64,000 nucleotides of DNA, from assembly GCA_964481425.1 (NCBI GenBank), contig CAYZTM010000005.1:1-64000 (forward strand), written 5' to 3'. Each line of letters begins with the position of its first letter. The stretch's first letter is position 1. The stretch is from MKUN01 sp964481425. GTDB taxonomy: Bacteria; Bacteroidota; Bacteroidia; Chitinophagales; Chitinophagaceae. The notes beneath the pieces were generated by a model. It ran no database searches and was not told the DNA's origin. It was given only the letters and a program-made list of their open reading frames with translations. The translations under genes were made by a program, and so were the position numbers. Shown one piece after another: positions 1-7,879 of this stretch.

Positions 1-1245
1 GATGAGTTCAAAGCGTTCTACCAGGCCGGGTTTACTACGGTGTTTTTTGGTAAGGGGACTCATCTCTACAGGATAGTCTGTAATGAATGTGGGCTGTATG
101 TAGTGTTTTTCGCATTTGCCGCCAAATATCTCGTCGATGAGCTTGCCTTTGCCCATGGAGGCATCGGTATCTATATGCAGTTGTTTGCAAACCTGCCTGA
201 GGCCATCTTCGTCCATTTCGCTTATGTCAATACCTGTATGCTCTTTGATGGCATCGAATATACTTACCCGCCTGTATGGTGCTTTAAACTCTATTTCCAG
301 GCCTCCGACCACGGCAACGCTTGTGCCATTAGTTGCTATAGCTGTTTGCTCGAGCATTTGCTCAGTTGTCTCCATCATCCAGAGGTAGTCCTTATAAGCT
401 ACGTAGAACTCGAGGATAGTAAATTCCGGGTTATGGGTACGGTCCATGCCCTCGTTGCGGAAGTTGCGGCTGAATTCATATACCCAGTCGAAGCCACCTA
501 CTATAAGGCGTTTGAGATATAACTCATTTGCTATACGCAGGTACAGGTCAATATCGAGGGCATTGTGGTGCGTTATAAAAGGGCGGGCAATAGCCCCGCC
601 TGGTATGTTCTGTAATACAGGAGTATCTACTTCGAGGGCCCCGCGTTCGTTCAGGAAGTTGCGGATGGCATTCTTCATTTTTGTGATCTTCACAAATGTG
701 TCGCGCACGCCGGGGTTCACGATCAGGTCAGCATAACGTTGGCGATACTTAAATTCTGCATCGGTGACCGCATCGAATACCTCACCGTCTTTTTCCTTCA
801 CGATAGGCATGGGATGCAGGGACTTTGACAGTAATGTAAACTGTTCCACATGTAGGGACAATTCCCCGGTTTTGGTTATGAATGCAAAGCCTTTAACCCC
901 GATGATATCGCCGATATCCAATAGCTTTTTCCAAACAGTGTTATAAAGCGTTTTATCCTCACCCGGGCAAATGTCATCCCGACGGATATATAACTGGATG
1001 CGGCCGGTACTATCCTGCAATACGGCAAAGTTGGCCTTGCCCATATCCCGAACGCTCATGATGCGCCCCGCAAGAGATACTGATTTGAACTCTTCTGCCT
1101 TCTCCTCGCTGAACTGCTCTTTTATTTGTTTTGCAGTGTGAGTTACCTCGTACAAAGGGGCAGGGTATGGGTCAATACCCAGGGCCTGCAATTCTTTTAA
1201 TTTCTCGCGGCGCACCAGTTCCTGTTCGCTAAGTGTGGCTTGCAT
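1..1245 (-). CDS. lysS: lysyl-tRNA synthetase, class II (3' end outside window)
   Basis: Charges tRNA-Lys with lysine in the cytoplasm. The reading frame opens with ATG at 1245 and runs off the window edge, so 415 N-terminal residues are visible out of the roughly 500-575 usual for the family. The first ~150 residues form the OB-fold anticodon-binding domain (VSLAGRIMSVRDMGKANF, then LQDSTGRIQLY). The catalytic core starts near residue 170. Class II motif 2 is clear around residues 255-270 (EFSRNFRNEGMDRTHNPEFT). Motif 3 is beyond the edge. It is a single gene with its own likely promoter at 1297-1304. Class II rather than class I LysRS follows from motif 2. Confidence 0.97.
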   Translation of the reverse strand, partial: MQATLSEQELVRREKLKELQALGIDPYPAPLYEVTHTAKQIKEQFSEEKAEEFKSVSLAGRIMSVRDMGKANFAVLQDSTGRIQLYIRRDDICPGEDKTLYNTVWKKLLDIGDIIGVKGFAFITKTGELSLHVEQFTLLSKSLHPMPIVKEKDGEVFDAVTDAEFKYRQRYADLIVNPGVRDTFVKITKMKNAIRNFLNERGALEVDTPVLQNIPGGAIARPFITHHNALDIDLYLRIANELYLKRLIVGGFDWVYEFSRNFRNEGMDRTHNPEFTILEFYVAYKDYLWMMETTEQMLEQTAIATNGTSVAVVGGLEIEFKAPYRRVSIFDAIKEHTGIDISEMDEDGLRQVCKQLHIDTDASMGKGKLIDEIFGGKCEKHYIQPTFITDYPVEMSPLTKKHRSKPGLVERFELI

Positions 1246-1296
1246 ATATTGTATTTATTAAGCAGATAAGCGATCTGCATCGCTCTGAAATGAGTG

Positions 1297-1304
1297 CAAA
1301 AATA
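1297..1304 (-). promoter_or_regulatory. putative -7 element of lysS
   Basis: Read on the minus strand this is TATTTTTG, an exact match to the Bacteroidota -7 consensus TAnnTTTG, 52 bases upstream of the lysS start. No TTG lies at the ideal 19-base spacing; a TTG (CAA on plus, 1318-1320) is 13 bases away. Prediction only. Confidence 0.4.
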
Positions 1305-1340
1305 ATAAGTGGAACGCCAATTGCCTAAAGTAATATTATA

Positions 1341-2312
1341 TCAGGGCTTGAGACGGAAAAGGGTACCATTATCGCCGGCAACCAGAATATCACCGTTTGG
1401 AGCAGATGCTATGCAACGCAGGTCTTCTGAGGTGAATTTATCGTATGCAGACCAGTGCCGACCTCCGTCGTCAGAATAGATGATCGTGCCCTGTTCGCCA
1501 ACAGCCCAGCCATGCATATTATCTGTAAATAACATAGCTGCAAGGTGATAAGTAGCCTGGGTGACGTCATTCCCATTACGTTGTTTTTCCCAACTTGTGC
1601 CCATATCGGGAGAGTGTAATATGCTGCCGTTATATCCGCAAAGCCACATATCATTACCTATGGTGCTTATAGCTGTAAAATTATCTCCTTTCAGATCAAG
1701 GAAATGCCAGGTATTACCACCGTCGTCAGTACGTTCTACGGCCCCATAGCCACAGATAAAACCATGACGCTGATCTAGCATTACAATATCGTTCAGTTCA
1801 TAATCAAGCGAATCTTTACTTAGCAGATCGCCCTGTGCGTTGATATGGGCTATATAGCCTAAGCGAAAACTGATACCACCGATGACCAGTCCATTATTTT
1901 GATCGGCGAATGCTACTTTTTTGTATGCGTCGTAAGTAAGTTGTTTGAAGGTCCATTGCTGACCGCCATCTTGTGAATAGAGCAGTTTGCCATCGAAGCC
2001 ACAGGTATATATATTACCGTTTAGAGCTTTCCTGATATCAAAAAGCTCTTTGCCTGCATCGGGGAAGCTGTCGACAGACCATGTATAACCGCCATTGTGT
2101 GTAGTGAGCAGGATGGCTGAGGTAAAGCGGTCACCCCCGGCCACAAAACCTATGGAATCGTTTAGAAAGTATATACTATTCAGCCTGACACTCGTATTGC
2201 TTTCCAGGGCCTGTACTGCCCGATAATGCAGTAAGTCCTTTTTGCATGAAAGGAGCAATAAGAACAGTAGCGTTACCAGGCAAAGTGAATATGTAATACG
2301 GGTATTATTCAT
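1341..2312 (-). CDS. Ycf48/BNR-type beta-propeller lipoprotein
   Basis: 323 residues. The N-terminus is a lipoprotein signal (hydrophobic stretch then LLSC, lipid Cys23, followed by KKD), so the protein is probably anchored in the outer membrane or periplasm. The rest contains five or more spaced repeats of the type DGG-x-x-W (GGYTW, GGQQW, GGNTW, GTSW, GGRHW), each following a GF(V/I)-x-G strand. This is the signature of Ycf48-like/BNR beta-propellers. In plants and cyanobacteria Ycf48 assists photosystem II assembly; in Bacteroidota such proteins are secreted and of unknown role, so only the fold is claimed. Monocistronic, divergent from the short-chain dehydrogenase. Confidence 0.75.
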   Translation of the reverse strand: MNNTRITYSLCLVTLLFLLLLSCKKDLLHYRAVQALESNTSVRLNSIYFLNDSIGFVAGGDRFTSAILLTTHNGGYTWSVDSFPDAGKELFDIRKALNGNIYTCGFDGKLLYSQDGGQQWTFKQLTYDAYKKVAFADQNNGLVIGGISFRLGYIAHINAQGDLLSKDSLDYELNDIVMLDQRHGFICGYGAVERTDDGGNTWHFLDLKGDNFTAISTIGNDMWLCGYNGSILHSPDMGTSWEKQRNGNDVTQATYHLAAMLFTDNMHGWAVGEQGTIIYSDDGGRHWSAYDKFTSEDLRCIASAPNGDILVAGDNGTLFRLKP

Positions 2313-2461
2313 TCAATAGACAATTGAATTATCAAGGTAGCAAAATAATAAAATACATGATACCGTGTACGCTGGTTATACCCTCCCTTAATGAACATCC
2401 TCAATATTACCCTGGGGCAGGCATGAATTTTATGTTCAATTTTGTCATAATTACATACAGC

Positions 2462-3268
2462 ATGGGCAACAAAAGATTTAACGGGCAAACTGCTATCATA
2501 ACAGGTTCAGATTCAGGCATCGGTAAGGCCATAGCGCTTGGTCTTGCAAAAGAGGGCGCAAATGTGGTCATCAATTTTCATAGTAACGAGGAGGCAGCGA
2601 ATGATGTGATCCATGAAGCTGAGGAATATGGTGTCGCAGCTATTGCGGTGCAAGGCGATGTGTCAAATGAACGTGATGTACTCCGTTTGTTTGACAAGGC
2701 GCTCGAAGAGTTTGGCCAGCTGCATATATTGGTCAATAATGCAGGGATAGAAATTGATAAACCCTTTACAGATATTACGCTTGAAGAGTGGAATCGTGTA
2801 ATGAATGTGAATCTTACCGGATATTTTCTTTGTGCAAGGGCGGCTGCAAAGATATTCAAGGAGCAAGGTGTCATTGAAGGAATATCAAAGGCTGCAGGCA
2901 GGATAGTATTTGTCAGCTCGGTGCATGACCGCATTCCCTGGACCGGTCACGCCAATTATGTTGCCTCCAAGGGCGGGGTATTGATGTTCATGAAAACAAT
3001 AGCACAAGAATTAGCTCCTGTGAAAATACGGGTCAACAGTATATCGCCCGGAGCTATTAAAACCAATATCAACAAGCTGGCATGGTCTGATCCTGATAAA
3101 TTTGAACAGCTATTGAAAATGATACCGTATGGCCGTATCGGTATGCCTGAAGATATTGCAAGGACAGCTGCATGGCTGCTGTCTGATGATGCAGATTATG
3201 TAACCGGTACTACGATCTATGTCGACGGTGGAATGATGCTTTATCCTTCTTTTGAGCATGGGGGGTAG
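2462..3268 (+). CDS. short-chain dehydrogenase/reductase, glucose-1-dehydrogenase-like
   Basis: 268 residues, the normal length of a classical SDR. The frame is open from 2324, but the conserved Rossmann start (MGNKRFNGQTAIITGSDSGI) begins at the ATG at 2462, so the 46 upstream codons are judged non-coding. Visible motifs: the cofactor loop TGSDSGIG near residue 15, NNAG near residue 93, the catalytic Ser in FVSSV, and the YxxxK pair in YVASK. The C-terminal YVTGTTIYVDGG is typical of glucose dehydrogenase/3-oxoacyl-ACP reductase-like members. The substrate cannot be told from sequence. The last 59 bases overlap the 3' end of the convergent gene at 3210-3659. Confidence 0.88.
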   Translation: MGNKRFNGQTAIITGSDSGIGKAIALGLAKEGANVVINFHSNEEAANDVIHEAEEYGVAAIAVQGDVSNERDVLRLFDKALEEFGQLHILVNNAGIEIDKPFTDITLEEWNRVMNVNLTGYFLCARAAAKIFKEQGVIEGISKAAGRIVFVSSVHDRIPWTGHANYVASKGGVLMFMKTIAQELAPVKIRVNSISPGAIKTNINKLAWSDPDKFEQLLKMIPYGRIGMPEDIARTAAWLLSDDADYVTGTTIYVDGGMMLYPSFEHGG

Positions 3269-3659
3269 TATCGCTGGTTATACTAAGTACCATAGCACCT
3301 TCCTTGATTTCCAGGATGTGGTAATGCCATACTTTGCCGCCACAGGTTACCTTAAGCATATTATTCCCCTGGTCTTCCCAATTACCGGAGCAGGGTTTGC
3401 CTCCTATTTTTGCCGGGTCTGCTACTTCCTGGAAGCTGCCGTTATCGTCGAAGTAAAAGCCGCTACCCTTAGCGATCACCTGGCCCTCGTTCACCCGTTC
3501 CAGGAAGGTATAAATCACTTTGTGGTCTGAATCCCATACACTATTATCATACACCCAATATCTGCCGGTTACAGACTTCAGCAGATCACTTCCCTGGACC
3601 ATAGCTGTAGTTATATAACCAACGCTGAGTAAAAACAATAAAAACACTTTCCTTTTCAT
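3210..3659 (-). CDS. hypothetical secreted protein
   Basis: 149 residues with a clear Sec signal peptide (MKRKVFLLFLLSVGY...) and a small soluble domain of mixed beta character. Two cysteines, in KPCSGNW and KVTCGGK, could form a disulfide in the periplasm. The layout (GRYWVYDNSVW..., then GNWEDQGNNMLKVTCGG) resembles small lipocalin-like or DUF2147-type domains, but I do not recognise the family securely. The C-terminus is basic (KASFHRRHRS) and its coding region overlaps the end of the SDR gene by 59 bases in the convergent direction; this tail may be a lineage-specific read-on. Confidence 0.6.
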   Translation of the reverse strand: MKRKVFLLFLLSVGYITTAMVQGSDLLKSVTGRYWVYDNSVWDSDHKVIYTFLERVNEGQVIAKGSGFYFDDNGSFQEVADPAKIGGKPCSGNWEDQGNNMLKVTCGGKVWHYHILEIKEGAMVLSITSDTTPHAQKKDKASFHRRHRS

Positions 3660-3724
3660 CGGGTCCCATTGATGATATTACGAGATAAGGGAGATCAATC
3701 CTAAGATAATACGAGCAGGCTGAA

Positions 3725-3937
3725 CTACAGCAATTTGCAGGTTAAGCTTTTGGGCTGGCCCGCGGTGCCAACAGTATAAGACGCACATTGGTCCTTGGCC
3801 TTCTTTTTGGTATCATGCACTTTGAGCAGGTCTTTATTGCCTGCATAGTCAACACACTGGCAGGTATAATCTTTCTGACAGGAACTAAAAGAGATCATTA
3901 GCAATGCTGCCGCCAAAATGTAGCTATATCGTTTCAT
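3725..3937 (-). CDS. small Cys-rich lipoprotein, paralogue of the one at 42737
   Basis: 70 residues. A signal peptide ends in SFSSC, a lipobox with Cys20, followed by QKDYTCQCVDYAG. After lipidation the mature part is about 50 residues with four more cysteines (CQC, DQCAS, LTCKLL). The arrangement SSC-x2-D-(Y/F)-TC-x-C-V is shared with the small lipoprotein at 42737-42985, so the two define a small paralogous family in this genome. No function is known to me. The gene stands alone between two oppositely oriented neighbours. Confidence 0.65.
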   Translation of the reverse strand: MKRYSYILAAALLMISFSSCQKDYTCQCVDYAGNKDLLKVHDTKKKAKDQCASYTVGTAGQPKSLTCKLL

Positions 3938-4063
3938 ACAATTGTAAGGTTAGCTGTTAAAACCCCTCTAATATAATAAGTGACAATGAAATTAACACTA
4001 TTCGGGGAAATTACCTGTTTTACCGGGTATGGTTTTTATAAATATAGCATAAAACCTGTTTTT

Positions 4064-4849
4064 ATGAAAAGCAGTATGCATATCAAAGGCCATCCTCTGC
4101 ATCCGATATTGATCGCATTGCCTACGGCCTTTTTCTCGGGAGCACTTTTTTTTGATCTTTTTTGCTTTTTTCGGCCCAATCCCGGTCTTTGGCTTACTGC
4201 AACCTATATAGAGATAGCAGGTGTGATAACAGGTCTTATTGCTGCTATACCCGGTGCTATGGATTATTTCCTCGTGGTGCCTCCCAAAAGTTCAGCAAAA
4301 AAGCGGGCTACCAAACATGGCTTACTCAACCTTGGTATGGTGGCTTTATATGCACTGGCCTTTGCATTGCGTGTACGCCCATGGGCTAGTTATCCTCTAA
4401 TCATTATCATAGAGTTAGTAGGATTCTTAATGATGGTAGCGGCCGGTTGGATGGGTGGAACTTTGGTGTACCGTAACCAGATAGGCGTTTACAATCGTTA
4501 CGCATCGTTGGGAAAATGGAAGGAGGATGACCTGGGTAAGCACAGGACAAGGGTAGAAGCGGCGATGGCGGATGAACTAAAGACAGACCAAATGAAATTG
4601 CTGCATGTGAATGACAAGCGCATTGTACTGGCAAGGACAGATGATAAGTACGTGGCCTTTGACGACCATTGCCCACATAAAGGAGGTTCTCTGGCCGGTG
4701 GCGTGATGATTTGCGGTACCGTCCAGTGTCCCTGGCATGGTTCACAATTTGACGTGAATACCGGGGCCGTGAAGGCTGGCCCGGCCAAGGAAGGTATTGA
4801 AACCTACCGGGTAGAGGAAGAGGGAGGTAAGGTTTATATCCTGATGTAG
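4064..4849 (+). CDS. DUF2231 membrane domain fused to a Rieske [2Fe-2S] domain
   Basis: 262 residues from the ATG at 4064. An earlier in-frame ATG at 3980 would add 28 residues that do not fit the family start (HPLHPILIALP). The first ~150 residues form four membrane segments of the DUF2231 type. The last ~100 form a Rieske domain with both metal-binding boxes, CPH (about residue 202) and CPWH (about residue 221), giving two Cys and two His ligands. The fusion suggests a membrane-tethered electron-transfer protein; the partner is unknown. Neighbouring genes include a c-haem lipoprotein and a globin-like lipoprotein. Confidence 0.85.
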   Translation: MKSSMHIKGHPLHPILIALPTAFFSGALFFDLFCFFRPNPGLWLTATYIEIAGVITGLIAAIPGAMDYFLVVPPKSSAKKRATKHGLLNLGMVALYALAFALRVRPWASYPLIIIIELVGFLMMVAAGWMGGTLVYRNQIGVYNRYASLGKWKEDDLGKHRTRVEAAMADELKTDQMKLLHVNDKRIVLARTDDKYVAFDDHCPHKGGSLAGGVMICGTVQCPWHGSQFDVNTGAVKAGPAKEGIETYRVEEEGGKVYILM

Positions 4850-5018
4850 ATTTTTTCATAAGATTATTATGATGAGCGATAATATACTATAGGGAGACCG
4901 CCAGAAAGCCTTGTTATCGCAAGAATTGCAATAAAATAGCTATTCTTTCTCCAGTATTTTTTCATTAATATTGTGCATCTTCAATAATTTTCAAATATTT
5001 GTGAACAAAGCAGCACAG

Positions 5019-5705
5019 ATGAAAAAAACATTACTCTGGGTTCCCGTTTCCATCATGGCCATAGCCGCCATCAGCAGTTGTCGTAGCGGTAATAAATATA
5101 GCCTTACCAACAGCATACCTGTACGCCAGGATCTTGAAGTGACCTATGACAAAGCCACTATGGGCACTACGGCCACAGCCGTATTCCGTAAGAACAATGC
5201 AACAGGGGACAAAACAGAGGAGAATGTGACCGTGAACGGTGCAGCCCCCGATTTTGACCCGCTGACCTATGCTTATACATGGAACAGCAATGGTTATCAG
5301 AATGTAAATTTCGTAATGACCAAGGGTAATGGTATGTCATTTACCAATACGGTGAATGTAGGGGATACCCTGGGTTGTTACTTTCCTGATGGGATGGACC
5401 AGACTATTTATAAGTCTAATGGGCTTAATTTCACTGCATTAGGTGTGCCCTTTGCAGCTAATGAGAACCTCACAGTAATGCTTATAGGCAAAGACCAATT
5501 TGGTAACTATGCTACTGAAACGAAGTATTTCGCTACGGCAGCCATCAGCCTTACTCATAACGACCTGGCGAGCTTCAAAAATGGTTCGCTTAATATCCAG
5601 ATCAAGAGGCAGCGCACGATGAATATCCAGCAATCGGACAGTACTGCCGGTGGTAGCAGGATCATCAGCCTTTTGGTACAAAAAGCATTTACTTTAGCAG
5701 ATTAA
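5019..5705 (+). CDS. hypothetical lipoprotein
   Basis: 228 residues from the ATG at 5019; an earlier ATG at 4971 would put 16 residues in front of a perfect lipoprotein signal and is rejected. The lipobox is ISSC with Cys21. The mature protein is rich in Asn, Thr and Gly with alternating beta-like stretches, as in immunoglobulin-like extracellular lipoproteins, and contains no recognisable catalytic motif. It is followed by a strong intrinsic terminator at 5732-5757, so it is probably monocistronic. Confidence 0.65.
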   Translation: MKKTLLWVPVSIMAIAAISSCRSGNKYSLTNSIPVRQDLEVTYDKATMGTTATAVFRKNNATGDKTEENVTVNGAAPDFDPLTYAYTWNSNGYQNVNFVMTKGNGMSFTNTVNVGDTLGCYFPDGMDQTIYKSNGLNFTALGVPFAANENLTVMLIGKDQFGNYATETKYFATAAISLTHNDLASFKNGSLNIQIKRQRTMNIQQSDSTAGGSRIISLLVQKAFTLAD

Positions 5706-5731
5706 ACAGTCTTAACCTGTGCAAATACAAG

Positions 5732-5757
5732 AGCAGCTTAATAGCTGCTTTTTTTTG
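5732..5757 (+). terminator. rho-independent terminator of the 5019 lipoprotein gene
   Basis: Perfect 7-base stem AGCAGCT / AGCTGCT with a TAAT loop, followed directly by a run of eight T, 27 bases after the stop codon. It faces the plus strand. Confidence 0.85.
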
Positions 5758-5786
5758 TGCATATAGGTTAAAATGTACTAACTTTC
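5755..5786 (+). promoter_or_regulatory. putative promoter of the c-haem lipoprotein
   Basis: A TTG (5755-5757) within a T run is followed after 21 bases by TAACTTTC (5779-5786), which matches seven of eight positions of the Bacteroidota -7 element. The predicted transcript starts some 25 bases before the ATG at 5819. The T run also serves the preceding terminator, so the two signals are nested. Confidence 0.4.
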
Positions 5787-5818
5787 AGCAACTTTTGAGT
5801 TATTAAAATCTCTTCTGG

Positions 5819-6307
5819 ATGAAAGTTGTTTATTGCTCACTACTTGTGTTGTTCCTTGCTTCATGCTCCGGATCAGGAGACGATACTGATAAGCAGCAGC
5901 AGAACCAGATAAATATGCTTAGAAAACAACTGTCGCACTCTTATCGACCAGGTCTGGGTGAATTTATGCTGGGCATACAAATGCACCATCAAAAATTATG
6001 GTTTGCCGGGCAGGCCCAAAATTGGCTATTAGCCGATTTTGAGATAGATGAGATAGAAGAAGCAATAAATAATATCAAGATATATAATGCAGACAGGTTT
6101 GAGGTGAATTCAATATCCATGATAGAGCCGGATATTGACAGTGTAAACAATGCAATAATTAAGAAAGATACTGCCATGTTCCGGGATGCTTATATCCAGC
6201 TGACCAATACCTGTAATGGTTGTCATTTTGCTACCCATCATGGCTTTAATGTCATTAAAGTGCCCGATGTGCCTCCCGTTAGCGATCAGGTATTCAAGCC
6301 CCAGTAA
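5819..6307 (+). CDS. single-haem c-type cytochrome lipoprotein
   Basis: 162 residues. Signal peptide with lipobox LASC (Cys16) and an acidic/Gln-rich linker. The C-terminal part carries CNGCH at about residues 131-135, a covalent haem c attachment site (CxxCH), followed by HHGF. The central region (FMLGIQMHHQKLWFAG, then a helix with EIDEIEEAI) is predicted helical, which together with the C-terminal CxxCH recalls the four-helix cytochrome c' type; that is inference. It should act on the periplasmic side of a membrane. It sits between the Rieske fusion and a globin-like lipoprotein, which suggests a shared redox or gas-binding context. Confidence 0.78.
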   Translation: MKVVYCSLLVLFLASCSGSGDDTDKQQQNQINMLRKQLSHSYRPGLGEFMLGIQMHHQKLWFAGQAQNWLLADFEIDEIEEAINNIKIYNADRFEVNSISMIEPDIDSVNNAIIKKDTAMFRDAYIQLTNTCNGCHFATHHGFNVIKVPDVPPVSDQVFKPQ

Positions 6308-6312
6308 CAAAT

Positions 6313-6342
6313 AAGACCCGCCCTAAGAAAAGGGCAGGTCTT
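6313..6342 (-). terminator. hairpin, likely terminator of the globin-like gene
   Basis: 12-base stem with a 6-base loop between two convergent genes. On the minus strand all positions pair (one G-U), whereas on the plus strand the same position is a C-A mismatch, so it mainly serves the minus-strand gene ending at 6379. Only a short T stretch follows. Confidence 0.6.
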
Positions 6343-6378
6343 AAAATAGCCATCCACTTTAGTTTTCGCTGAAATGGT

Positions 6379-6942
6379 TTATTGCTGTACTACATCTCCG
6401 CGCAAAGTTTCGACTACTGCACCAACACGAGCAATCAACTGATCTGACAAACCTACCTGGTGTGCCCCTGTAACAAGGTCTGCCACAAATTGGTCAAAGT
6501 CGCCATTATCCGCTTTGCCATTCATCCTGGGATTTTGGGCAGGGTCGTGTGCAGCTACCATGCTTTTACCTCCATAGGTATAATCTTTAGCACCGGTAGC
6601 TACACAGAAAAAGTCTGTAAGGTTCTTGCTGAGGGCTTCAAAGCCGCTTGTGTTGCCGGCTGTAACTTCTGCAAGCAGAACCGTGAAAAAGCCGTTCAAC
6701 TCGGTATCTGCTGCTATCACAAATATGGTACTATCCACAACGGAACGTATACCTAAGCGCCCCTTTTCTATCATCTTAGATGGGTCAGTTGGGTCGGCCA
6801 CCATGGTTGTTCCTCCTAAAGAATCGTAGAGGGTCATAGTAACTGTTGGTGTAGGTGTAGTGTTAGTATTGCTATCTTTCTTTTTGCAAGAACCAATGAT
6901 AAGCGCGGCTAATACGGAGGTAACTAATACAATTTTCTTCAT
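6379..6942 (-). CDS. truncated-haemoglobin-like lipoprotein
   Basis: 187 residues. Lipobox IGSC (Cys19) and a Thr/Asn-rich linker precede a globin domain. It starts with LYDSLGG (residues 38-44), the usual opening of group 1 truncated haemoglobins, and continues with VVD near 69, FFTVLL, FCVATGAKDYTYGG near 112-125 and VAAH with His132 in the place of the proximal haem ligand. Most truncated globins are cytoplasmic; this one is predicted to be a lipid-anchored envelope protein. Role in O2, NO or haem handling is inference. It is followed downstream by a hairpin at 6313-6342 and preceded by the membrane-anchored protein at 6961. Confidence 0.8.
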   Translation of the reverse strand: MKKIVLVTSVLAALIIGSCKKKDSNTNTTPTPTVTMTLYDSLGGTTMVADPTDPSKMIEKGRLGIRSVVDSTIFVIAADTELNGFFTVLLAEVTAGNTSGFEALSKNLTDFFCVATGAKDYTYGGKSMVAAHDPAQNPRMNGKADNGDFDQFVADLVTGAHQVGLSDQLIARVGAVVETLRGDVVQQ

Positions 6943-6960
6943 CGTTTTTTCTTTTTTGGT

Positions 6961-7389
6961 TTAAAATATATGCTCCATGAATTTATATAGCTTGTATGCT
7001 GTAGAAGCCCCCATTACCGGGCACCCCTGTGCCATATCTTCTTCACTCGGCATATAGCGGCTGGCATGATATGGAAAACTTGTTTTGAAATCACTGACTA
7101 TCTTGTTCGCATCAGTTTGCAGGGGCGCGAAAGTAAAAACAGCAATGCCTGATGAGGGATTGCAAAGCACATGGTCTATACCTTTATGGCCATATAGCCA
7201 GGCGGTAATTTTATTCGCATCCTCTTTATTTATGTGCTCCTTAATGTCTATGCGAGCCATTATCCTTGTATGCGCGTCTGGTGCTTTTGGTCTCATTACC
7301 AGGTAGATATGCAGCATAACAATGGCAGTCAGCAACACAAGTGTACCGCTTGAAACAAGCAGTATTTTTTTAAGTTTTCCTTTTTTCAT
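6961..7389 (-). CDS. membrane-anchored hypothetical protein, possible HMA-like fold
   Basis: 142 residues from the ATG at 7389 (MKKGKLKK...); an upstream ATG at 7413 adds only eight residues. One N-terminal membrane segment (about residues 7-30) is followed by a short soluble domain. The soluble part reads as a beta-alpha-beta unit (RIDIKEHINKEDANKITAWLYGHKGIDHV...AVFTFAP...ANKIVSDF), the spacing of a heavy-metal-associated fold, but without the CxxC metal site. Three Cys remain, none in a motif. It lies 18 bases upstream of the globin-like gene on the same strand, so the two are probably co-transcribed. Confidence 0.55.
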   Translation of the reverse strand: MKKGKLKKILLVSSGTLVLLTAIVMLHIYLVMRPKAPDAHTRIMARIDIKEHINKEDANKITAWLYGHKGIDHVLCNPSSGIAVFTFAPLQTDANKIVSDFKTSFPYHASRYMPSEEDMAQGCPVMGASTAYKLYKFMEHIF

Positions 7390-7492
7390 AAGATGGTTTT
7401 TGATCGTTGACACAAAACGTTGCTATCGTTATTTCACCACCACTTACGACAATAGTGTGACATTGGTTTTCTTCTTTCTGAAAAAAATATTG

Positions 7493-7762
7493 CTACAGTA
7501 CACGTTTGTTTAAGTATTTGTTGATCTCGTTACCGATAAGTGGCACAAAACTGTTTAGTTCGTGGTTGGAGCAAGATGACCAGCTAAGCCGACCATTCGA
7601 TTGTTGTTCTGCCTGAATGATGAACATATTTGTACCCGGTATTCTACAAGTGAAATATTTGCAAAAGGGCTCACTTCTGCCAATGACTTCGCAGGAGTAT
7701 CTTTTTTTCTTAAAGGATATTTTCAGAGGTAACCTGATGATATTTTGTTGTTTGGTGTTCAT
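7493..7762 (-). CDS. small hypothetical protein
   Basis: 89 residues, soluble, no signal peptide. It has the features of a coded protein (balanced composition, SWSSCSNHELNSFVPLIGNEINKYL) and is chosen over the overlapping plus-strand frame at 7617-7871, which reads as an unstructured hydrophobic shadow. No family recognised. Monocistronic. Confidence 0.5.
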   Translation of the reverse strand: MNTKQQNIIRLPLKISFKKKRYSCEVIGRSEPFCKYFTCRIPGTNMFIIQAEQQSNGRLSWSSCSNHELNSFVPLIGNEINKYLNKRVL

Positions 7763-7879
7763 TTTATTGTATTTGGTCTGTAATATATACGGGTACGTGC
7801 CAGGCCTGGTTTATCATTGTTTAGAAGTAAGTGCATTTAGCGTTAATTCTGATTACCTTTATTATCATTAAAGCCGGTG

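Noticed and set aside
2324..2461. Extended N-terminus of the SDR
   Set aside because: 46 extra residues before the Rossmann start do not match the family, so the ATG at 2462 was taken.
7617..7871. 84-codon plus-strand frame opposite the 89-residue gene
   Set aside because: Hydrophobic shadow; the opposite strand has a more protein-like sequence.
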